From the NCBI GenBank assembly GCA_035582835.1, contig JAYKAV010002319.1:1-64000 (forward strand): 64,000 nt of DNA. Direction: 5' to 3'. Below the pieces are notes generated by a model. It made no database searches and had not been told where the DNA came from. It worked only from the letters and a program-made list of their open reading frames with translations. Positions 50,516 to 64,000 of this stretch are shown here, in pieces; position 1 is the stretch's first letter; each line of letters opens with the position of its first letter. The position numbers were made by a program, and so were the translations under genes. The DNA is from Phoebastria nigripes. Lineage: Eukaryota > Chordata > Aves > Procellariiformes > Diomedeidae.

Positions 50516-50747
50516 CCATAATAAAAAATAGAAGATGAAAGAAATAGAGCATTCAAGAATTAAAGCAATTATTGGTCAATGTAAGGAGCAGTAAACTAAT
50601 TATCTGAATGATTATTAAGGACCTGGTTCATCAAAAGTAATTCTGGGTCCTCCATGGTATATTTGTAGGCTTCTACAAAACAGAAATCCAGATTATCTTT
50701 TACTGAAGCAGGTCCTATATTATCTACAGAACACTTGATTTCATATT

Positions 50748-55887
<5,140 letters not shown>

Positions 55888-55890
<3 letters not shown>

Positions 55891-55928
55891 CGTGCCGGGG
55901 ACGCGCTGCAGGCAGAAGGGAAGCGGGC
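55888..55928 (-). other. PSMA4: PSMA4 exon 2: 5' UTR ending exactly at the start codon
   Basis: On the minus strand an acceptor TCTTGCAG precedes 55928, and the exon ends with ATG at 55890-55888 directly followed by donor GTGAGTGG. The next exon begins TCTCGAAGATATGAC (SRRYD), so the initiator Met is coded by the last three bases of this exon. The exon is about 41 bp if this acceptor is used. Confidence 0.75.
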
Positions 55929-56165
55929 CTGCAAGACACCATAACGCACATTAACCGGCACTGAGCGCTCTGCCCCGCGCAGACGGACCCCGGCGCCGGC
56001 CAGAGCCCCAGAGGGCGCTGCAGCCGCGCCCGGCCCAGCGCCCCCCCACCGCGGCCGCACTGCAGAGTCACCCTCACCGCGGCGGAAGGCGAGGGCCTCG
56101 CCGCCTCCCGCAGCGCGCAGAGGCGCGCCCCGCTCCACTCAGCCCGCCCGCCCGCACTCACTCAC

Positions 56166-56275
56166 AGCAGGCCGGAGGAGGCCGATCAGCCGGGGAGGAC
56201 GAGCAAGTCCCGTCCGGCGAGGAAGAACCGGGCGCTACAGCCGCGCCCAAGCCTTCACCGCTGCGTCGGAAATGG
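56166..56275 (-). other. PSMA4: Probable PSMA4 noncoding first exon
   Basis: A donor (GTGAGTGAGT) follows 56166 on the minus strand. It lies in the CpG island, about 240 bases upstream of the next acceptor. The 5' limit is a guess; the sequence around 56260-56285 is a plausible start region. Confidence 0.45.
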
Positions 56276-56814
56276 CCGCCGCGCCTGCGCGGTGCCGTGT
56301 GCCGGACTAGGGCGGGGCCCGGGGCCCCTTCCCCCTACCGCCGCCGGGCGGGGCTGGCGCTCGTGCCCGTGCGCGTGCCCGCGCTCCCGCCCGGAGTGTC
56401 AGTGCGCGCAGCAGCTCCCGCCGCCGTAACGACTGCCCGCGCCGCCCTAACGGTTCTCCGCGCGCGGCGCTGGGACCGGGCCCGGCGGCGCCGCCATAAC
56501 GGCTCCCCCGCCCGGCCGCCGTAGCTACCGCCCGCGCGGCGCAGGGGCCGGCCGAGCCGCCTGCCGCACCGCCCCCTTGGCGCTGTGGTGAGGGGCGGCC
56601 CGTACCGCCGCGATCGCGCCAGGCCGCGGACCGGAGCGGGGCCAGCACGGCCCAGAAAGCCGCAGGGGCTGGTGCGGGCACGTGAGGCGGGGCCGCTGAA
56701 GCGAGGGCAGNGACCACCGCCTCAGGGAGGAGAGACCGGCCCTCGTCCCGGATCGTGCCCCGCCCCTGCNTGCGAACATCGCGGTGGACGCGCTCCAGCG
56801 CAGGCAGCGCCGCC

Positions 56815-56820
56815 TTTATT
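56815..56820 (-). terminator. Candidate HYKK polyadenylation signal
   Basis: AATAAA on the minus strand about 50 bases after the HYKK stop, at the edge of the CpG island. It implies a very short 3' UTR ending about 0.5 kb before the probable PSMA4 start. Confidence 0.6.
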
Positions 56821-56867
56821 GCAATAGAGTCAGGTGTCACCGTGCAAGTACCTCAGCAGCCATCGAT

Positions 56868-59800
56868 CTACTTGGCAGGTGCGTGGTTCGTATATGCTTT
56901 GGCAGTCTCAAACCATGTCTTCTCTACAGCTTCTTGGCCCACCTCAAACATTTTCATTAAGTGTTTCCATCCGGTTTTGGCTGTGATCATGAGGTATTCC
57001 TTATTCTCTGGGTACTGCAGAGCTGTGTGGGCTGCTATGACAAGGGACTGAGAAAACCTCCCGCTCACCAAGAGAAAGAGGGCACCTCTCTCCTCCTCTG
57101 TGAGTGGCAGGACACTTTCAAACCCTGCGAGAACATGCCCTCCAACACTCAGAGGATCTGGGCTCTCAATCATCATGTACATGATAGCTATTGCGGCTTC
57201 AAATACATAATACCCATAACTCATGTCGCTAAAATCAAGGATGCCGGACACTCTGTACTGAGGATTCTCCAGGGAAGCAGAACCGGAGTCTACTAGAATG
57301 TTGTGGTCATTAAGATCTCCATGATTGATACCTAAACACCGAAGAAATAGAAACAGTATTTAATAATTATTAAACAGCAGAATCCACCTTTTTCTTTTCC
57401 ATTTCTCAGTGAAATGGCTTTGAAAAGATGCATAGAGGCTCAAACTAAAACTCAACTACAAAACCATACTAGTCTCTCTCAGCCTCAAGTGTTGCCTTTC
57501 ACGGCCTTACTGCTTCCTAGGAACCTCCATTCCACTAACAGGTGACCAGATAGCAATTGATAAAGGGAGCGTTATGAGATCTTATTCTGGTCTGGTACTA
57601 CCTGTGATATGCTACATGTTTTCCAAACACAGAGTAGCAGTTTTCAAATTATCAAATTATCAAATTGTCAAATTATCATCAACATCAATGTGAGTTGAAT
57701 TCCAAAAAATATGATTAAATGGTTATTTGGGCCTTTATGAAAGGAAGTAGTGTACTCCATATATTCTTATTAAGCTGATGTAACAGCATGAAAATCATCA
57801 CCTTAACTGGAAGCAAACTCATCAGAAAGATCAAGAACTGAACCTAACTCTGGACAGCACATTCCTCCTGGCTTATTCTGTGCTGTGTTCATTCAGCACG
57901 ATACTTGCACATGTCTAGCTAGGGATAAAGGAGACTTATTTTTTTGCTTTTTTTTTGCCTTATCCATGGACCCAAACTCCTGTAAGAAATTTCAGTGTCT
58001 CAGTTCAACATAATTACAATGAGAATAAAATACTCACAGGCTCGAAAACTGCTTAGCTTGGGTATTACTTTCCCTTTAAACTGCTCAATAACTTGTTCCA
58101 CAACTTCACGATATTTGTTCTGGCCCAAGGCATAAAGGTACTGATCTAGAAGAGGAATGTTTGCCAGGTTCCAGATGAACTGACCTCGATGCAGACTTTT
58201 TACTGATGGATGATGGAATTTCTTTGGAAAAAGCACAAGATAAAATAGGCCATAAGTAAAAATCCTTGTTTTGATTATGATTAAAGGGCTTGATTCAAAG
58301 CCCCTATTAACTTTAACAGCTTCCTGATGAGACTCACTGAAAAGCACCATGACTTTGACTATTGCTTTATATCAACAAGTAAAAGAATAACCTGAAGAAT
58401 GATTAAGGTAAGCACCTTAATATCTACATACAACCTGAATGGTTTTTTCCCCATTCTTTAGGTACAAAGATTATCTTAAGTCATTCGTCACTTAAGTAAT
58501 TTAAAATTGATACTGGCTTTCTGTAATGTGACATTATGTAGTGACTTTGAGAGTGACTTTGAGGCCTTGCCAAGGCCAGAGTTGCATACTGGCAGAACCC
58601 GGATTGCACAGCTGGCGCTACAGAAAGCTGTCAGAGCAGAAGAAACACAAAAGCTGCCAGCGTGCTGGGAACAGGCACACTCTGTGCATTTAAAGGTGGC
58701 AGCTTCTGGGGATGAGCCTTAGGATCAGCTGGTAGATGAAAAATCCTGAGGACAGATGTACTTCATGGAGATACTGGACAGAGCTTTATTCTTATGAAAA
58801 TTTGCCTTTGTACATCCAGGTAGCCTAAATATTTAAAAAAACAAGGTCCCTAAACNCCCTCTCACTAGCAAATGAAAAAGGTGGTTTGGAAAGTGACATT
58901 CAGGGAGAAAAAGCATCTCTCCCACTGCATACCGCTCTTATCCTTGAATCCTCTAATGCTTATTAAGGTGGCTTGTGGGCCAGATTCTATCGGAGCATAG
59001 GGCAAATAAAAAAAACATCCCACTAGGGTAGCTGGCTTCCTCTTAAAAAGAAACCCATGCTTGTAATTAAGGCTCTTAAAGATAGCTAAATGATAGTCAA
59101 AACTGGAACTGTGTATGAAAAAGTAAGGAACAAGATCAAGCCTAAACAAAAAATACAGGACCCCTAATGCTGAAAGCACCACATTGGTAGGAAGAATGTC
59201 ATCTGGTAAGCAACCACTGCAATCTTGCCAGCAGAAATCAGATATTCCAGCAAGCTATAAATGGGTTACCAGGTGTGTGAAGGGTAATAAAAGGTCATGA
59301 GCCCTTGTTACTGTAAAGCCATAGACAGTCACTTTACAGCCATAAACTTAATTTATTTCCATTTAGAGGATGTGACGCATATCCGAGCAAAAGGAGACAC
59401 CAACAGAGAAAGTGGTGGAATACTATTTTGTGCACAACACAAAGCATGGCACATTGCTTTGCTATTAAGTTGACAAAGTAAATTAACTGGGTAGAAAAGA
59501 CAGGCTGTATTTTCTGATCTGTCATCAGAAAACTTAATACCTAAGGTATTATTTTTAGTGTCAGTGATATTTTGAAGTTTTAACAGTAATGATTGTAATT
59601 TTCTTTCTTTTAAATGACAAACCTTGGTAGATGATAATCCATATGTTAAGGGCATAAAGAGCCTTTTCCATTAAAATTTGCTTTCTCGTCAACTATTTCC
59701 TCCTTGGCAGGACAAGTCACAGGCATATTTTGAGACTAGCTGGTCTATATAAATAGTTTTAATTGCATTATAAGAACGTGACTGGAGTGTTAGAAGGCAA

Positions 59801-61879
59801 CAGTAAATTATCTTTCCCAATTGAAAAATGCTCTTGTAATTTAAGAATGTGGTTGGTAAAGCTGGCAATTCACATTTCATAATTGTCTGAAGCCAGTAGC
59901 CAGAACATGAGAAGGAAAGGTTAATGAAAGGCAATAAATAATGCAAGAGTTCTTTTATGTATCAAACTTAATTACTGGCTGATTTATCAGCTTTATTATC
60001 CTGTATAATTACAGAGTAAAGAAAGAACTTACTTTGCATTAAGATTATTTGACTGGAAGCNGAGCAAATGAGAGAAGCGTCACAAATCTCTGTTCATTGG
60101 CACAGCTGGCATTGTAGAGAAGGAACCAACTGCTACCAATGTTAAATGGTCACAGTTCTAATGACCAGGAGAAAGAGAGCAAGTCAAAATGAATTCAAAA
60201 TAATAGATCAGCCAGCTGTGCCTGATGTGCACTATACAAAAATGCTTTAAAACAAGCTTTACATGCTTCTAATTTGGGCAGCCTGGGGTTCACTCTCCTT
60301 ATTTGCCAGGTTTGAAACACCAAACAGGTGAGTTTTGCGTAAGTAAAAAGAAATCTTTATCTCCCTGTTCATGGTACAAAAATGCATTGCAAAAGGATCA
60401 CCAATACTGTGTCACATGCACCAACTGGTCATGTTACTTGGGGAAGTGCTTTAGTAACAGCCAGCTTNGAAGTTGGCAACTGAAAGATGAGTTAAACTGA
60501 ACATCTGCATTCACCAACTTGAATTTCGCAGATCAGGAAAGCAGACAGCAAGCACAAGAAGAAATACAGAGAATAAATTAATTGAGAAACAAGTTTGTGA
60601 GGCCGGAGCAACGAAAACTCACCTCTGAGAGAGCTTTATCCAAACTGGCAGCTAGCTTACCGATCTCATAGAAAATCTGAGTATTTGTAGCAATTTTTGC
60701 TACAGGCGTACCTGGCAGGTAAGTCAGCAGTCTGACCATGTACTTTTTGTTCCCAGCTCCAGTATCTAACAAGCAAAGAGAGATGCAGTCAGTCGCTTCA
60801 ATATATGCTATTGAGTATTAGTTAATGCAAGAGGCAAAAAAGGTTTTTATCCCAGTGTAGAAGTCATCAGAGGTAGCTGATAAAACAGATTTCATTCAAA
60901 GATCTGATTTACCAGAATGTTGTACGATGATGTGCAAACCTTAACACACTTGCAATCTATGCTGGACTTCTAGTCCTTGTGCTTGGAATTGACTCTGCAT
61001 ACAGCACGTTTCCTCCAGTGCCTGCAGACACCCACTTACACAGTTTTGCAGAGAACAAAGGTCTCAGGAATCCCAGCTTTTGTATGGAAGTTACAGTGAA
61101 AATAAAAGCAAAATNTCAACACAATTTTTCTTTCAAGCACTGTTAAAGCAATTTGTTCTGGCATCATAGATGGGCTAGAACTGTATTTTAGACCATTCTG
61201 TAGGCAAATACTTTGTAACATCATTTAGTCAATGAGGCTTTTTTTTTTTCTTGTGCATGGACAGGTCAGGTCAATGTTTTCTCCAATTCATTATACTGAA
61301 GTTATTTCCTAAGTGTTTTCATAGTTAATTATCACTCTCTTTGACTTGCTTTGCTTCTGGTATTTTAAGTTTGGACTACTATGGCTGGACATACAAGTCA
61401 CCTGATACATATCCCCTAATATTTAAAAATAAGCCTGGAGTTTTACTTTAGTATATATATGGCATGCCATATAGCAAACTACTGCCAAGCTAAGGGTGAT
61501 AGTAGGGCAGTAAAGGTGCTTGTAATTGCTCACCTCCTGACTCCAGAGACATGATGTTACCATCTTTTGTAAGATAAGGAGTAGCTGAAGGAAAGCCTTC
61601 AGCGCTGAGAAACATCATGGCCTGGGTCTGTGCTTCAATGAGGTCAGGCTTCTGGCTGTCTTCCGAATTGGTGATTTTGAGGACATACTCATCAGCACCT
61701 TCAGCTGCACCTTTGTTTCTTGAGACACGCACGTGGAAATTCTGATCGTCATAGCTGGGGAGCGGCCTCATCCAAAACACCTTTAATCCAAACACCCTGT
61801 CAACCAATTCAGTCACTTCTTTTTCACCAAGTGCTGGTTTGGTGAGTGTCTGGGGTTGACAGTCATTGCCAGAAGACAT
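56868..61879 (-). CDS. HYKK: Hydroxylysine kinase (aminoglycoside phosphotransferase-domain protein)
   Basis: GTP-dependent kinase that phosphorylates 5-hydroxylysine in lysine/collagen breakdown (function known from the mammalian enzyme, also called AGPHD1). Coding exons: 61879-61534, 60765-60623, 58221-58038 and 57331-56868, giving 378 residues. The start MSSGN matches the family, and an N lies one base before the [16 protein letters not shown] and EYVLKITN form the N-lobe. [10 protein letters not shown] (228-237) is the catalytic Brenner-type loop. [16 protein letters not shown] (254-269) holds the metal-binding Asp257. In this copy the residue after DF is Ser, where I recall Gly in mammals. 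A good acceptor (TTTTTCTCCTAG) lies 7 bases before the ATG, so the true first exon is noncoding and upstream. Confidence 0.96.
57332..58037 (-). other. HYKK intron before the last exon
   Basis: About 0.7 kb. It contains four tandem copies of an 8-base unit (CAAATTAT, one copy varied) at 57645-57676. Nothing else is recognised. Confidence 0.8.
57645..57676. repeat. Four-copy octamer tandem repeat
   Basis: CAAATTAT occurs four times in a row, with one G substitution in the third copy. Confidence 0.9.
58222..60622 (-). other. HYKK intron between the 143-bp and 184-bp exons
   Basis: About 2.4 kb. A GC-richer patch at about 58540-58730 carries an open plus-strand stretch of 71 codons without recognisable content. 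No repeat is identified. Confidence 0.7.
60766..61533 (-). other. HYKK intron after the start-codon exon
   Basis: About 0.77 kb, AT-rich, with no feature recognised. Confidence 0.8.
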
Positions 61880-61886
61880 NGTGTCT

Positions 61887-62369
61887 CTAGGAGAAAAAGA
61901 GAAGCTGGATGATCTTACCTGTATTCTGGCATCAGAAGCAGTAATTACAGCAACAAAATGCATTCGGATACTGGAGAGAGGTTTCCTACATTTATTAAAC
62001 AAGCAAAGAAAACCCACTAAGCCAGTCCAGGTTTCTTACATCATGGTTTCTTGTCAACTACTTAGTCTGTAGCCCCCCCACAAGAAAAACTTCTAGAGAG
62101 AGGCACTCAATCTGTTCAGAACAAGTAGACATGAAAAGCTTATTAACTATGAGTATTTTTATTAGCTAATTTCCACTAGGAGCCTAACCTGGTACGTTGC
62201 TAACCAGGAATGATTTCCTAAGGAACAGAGTTGCTGAATCCCTGTCCAGGAAGTTGTCTGCAAAAGACAAGAAATATTTTAGTAGATCTTAATGTTAAAG
62301 CAGACATAATCTTTCTGCCTGGTCACGGCCTTCAGAATTCCTGCATTAAGAAATGCAGAACAAACCTAC
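61887..62369 (-). other. HYKK 5' intron (in the untranslated region)
   Basis: It lies between the acceptor before the start-codon exon and the CpG island. A possible donor for the noncoding first exon is GTAGGT, just below 62370 on the minus strand. This donor is weakly supported. Confidence 0.4.
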
Positions 62370-62995
62370 AGACGCTCGCTCCGTCTCTCGCCCGCTCCAG
62401 GTCTCGGCGCCTGCCCAGCTGCTGGAAGCGCGGAGCCTCGGCCGNCCCTCTGCACAAACAAGCAACCCTTGGACTCTGCGGGAGCTGCACCGACCTTTGT
62501 CCTGCCCGGGGAGTCCAAGGAGCCACAGCAGAGCGGCCGTCTGCCAGGGACCCCGCCTGCCGACCCACTCGCCAACGTGTTTCTTGGCTGAAACGCCCTA
62601 TGTTAACAGGAACGCAGGTCTGCCCTGGCCTGGCCTGGCGCGACAGCGCGCCGGACCCTGCCTTTGTCCCCGGCTGCCGGGGACCGCCGGCGCCCTGCTC
62701 CCGGCGCCGAGCCCTCCTAGCGGTTGCCCGCGGAGCGCGGGGAGGCCCGCCGCACCAGGCCGGGCCCTGCGGCACCACGCACCCGCGGGCGGAAGCCCCG
62801 CGGTCCCCGGAACCCGCGCAGCAGCCTCCCCAGCCTGGTCCGGACATCCCCTTCTGTGGGCAGCGGGGCCGGAGCCCTCCCTGCGGGGAAGGGGGGCGGC
62901 GCGGCCCGGCGACAGGCAGCCGGNTGCGGGCCTGTGGGAAGGGCGCCCCGGTCAGAGACGAGGCAAACCCACCCTGTTCGCGTGGTGGTTGCGTA
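62360..62995 (-). promoter_or_regulatory. CpG island: probable HYKK promoter and first exon
   Basis: A 0.6-kb GC- and CpG-rich block lies 0.5 kb upstream of the HYKK start codon, with AT-rich sequence on both sides. It is the only promoter-like segment upstream of HYKK in the window. Long open frames across it on both strands come from base composition. Confidence 0.65.
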
Positions 62996-64000
62996 CTAAG
63001 CAATGCACCATTTTATTACTATTTTTTGTTTTCAAACAGCGTGAGAGGGAAGGAAACGTACAACTTCCTGTGAGGAAGGGAAAACACTTTAAAAATGGTG
63101 CTCCCACTGCTATCAGTAGAAATAGAGATTTACATTTGTTTGTTTTGTTTAAATCCTTTTATCAGCACACAAGATCAAAAACTCTATCAGCTGTTTTGAT
63201 CGAAGACCATTTACCTATAACAAACCTGAGGCATCTTTCTCAGGATGTCCTTTAGACTGTACCAGGGTTCAGACTGGGAACACTTGTCCAATCCTAGAGA
63301 ATTTTAGACTTAATTAAAATAATTACAAACCTCAGTCTCCCACACATACTAAACTTTCCAGATCAATATATAAATATCTTCTGAAATTCCTGATGAAAAA
63401 AAAAAAGTAATCTTCTGCAATATTTGAGGTCCCACTATGATGGAATTAGGAATCTAGGGAAAACAGGATTTAGGAAAGGCTTACTGAAGTTTAAAAAAAA
63501 AACAATCTTGGTTTTAAGTAAACCAGTTATTAAGAATCCTCTGTCCCAATATGTCAGTGTTATCTGTAATATTAAGGACATTAAATTGAAAACATTATTT
63601 TAANCCAATAGGTAATTTAGAAAAGGGAAACTATTTCCCCAGGAAACAAATTAAGCTCCTTGGATTTTTTTNCCCCCAATTTCAGAACAGATGTTACTAA
63701 ACAAAGTGATTGACCAACTAATAAATAGTTTTACCTACTTCACTCTCCCCCCCTCCCAGTCCCCCAGAAGTCACAAAAGCAAGTTTTTTCAAGAATAACA
63801 GAGGTCCNGAAAATACTTAGGGTTCCCCCTCCTGATTTCTGAGGCTGACTGAAGGTTTAGCTCACTGGAACAAGATTGATACAGCAGGAAAGCATTCTTG
63901 CTATGCTTGTGACTTTAAGATACATAGCAGGTTACAGAAAAGTCAGAATATACTCATTCTCTCTGTAAACAAAATTAAAATGCATTTTGCAGATCTGTAC
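62996..64000. other. Right-edge intergenic sequence
   Basis: AT-rich sequence with several Ns and no recognisable exon. In other vertebrates IREB2 lies beyond HYKK on this side; no part of its coding sequence is visible here. Confidence 0.6.

Noticed and set aside
62231..63255. 280-300 codon frames upstream of HYKK
   Set aside because: They cross a CpG island in several frames, contain Ns, and match no family. HYKK starts at 61879 with a clear family N-terminus.

Overview
This is vertebrate nuclear DNA, almost certainly from a bird. It has compact intron-rich genes with GT-AG splice sites, four CpG islands, very few interspersed repeats, short eroded CR1-type LINE fragments, and an endogenous retrovirus (ERV) with a lysine-tRNA primer-binding site and an LTR of a type I recognise from bird genomes. 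Scattered single Ns point to a draft assembly. The species cannot be fixed from the sequence.

The window is the nicotinic acetylcholine receptor cluster and its usual neighbours, the block at human 15q25, shown in the opposite orientation. From left to right it holds: a partial ERV on the minus strand (1-2676); CHRNB4 on the plus strand, lacking its first two exons (4127-10432); CHRNA3, plus strand, complete (16103-23903); CHRNA5, minus strand, complete (27363-44018); PSMA4, minus strand, complete (50748-55890, with upstream noncoding exons); and HYKK, minus strand, complete coding region (56868-61879). CHRNA3 and CHRNA5 converge tail to tail. CHRNA5, PSMA4 and HYKK run head to tail. All exon joins keep frame, and the predicted lengths (CHRNA3 496, CHRNA5 472, PSMA4 261, HYKK 378 residues) fit the families.

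The three receptor genes encode subunits that assemble in autonomic ganglia and some brain nuclei as alpha3-beta4 channels, with or without the accessory subunit alpha5. PSMA4 (20S proteasome alpha ring) and HYKK (hydroxylysine kinase) are linked by ancient synteny, not by shared function. HYKK ends inside the CpG-rich region that also holds the PSMA4 promoter.

The least ordinary element is the ERV. Its gag-like frame begins with an unusual region of several hydrophobic segments, and single-base stops interrupt it without shifting the frame. I found no evidence of a new biological system here. The remaining long stretches are introns and intergenic DNA with simple repeats and a few old LINE pieces.
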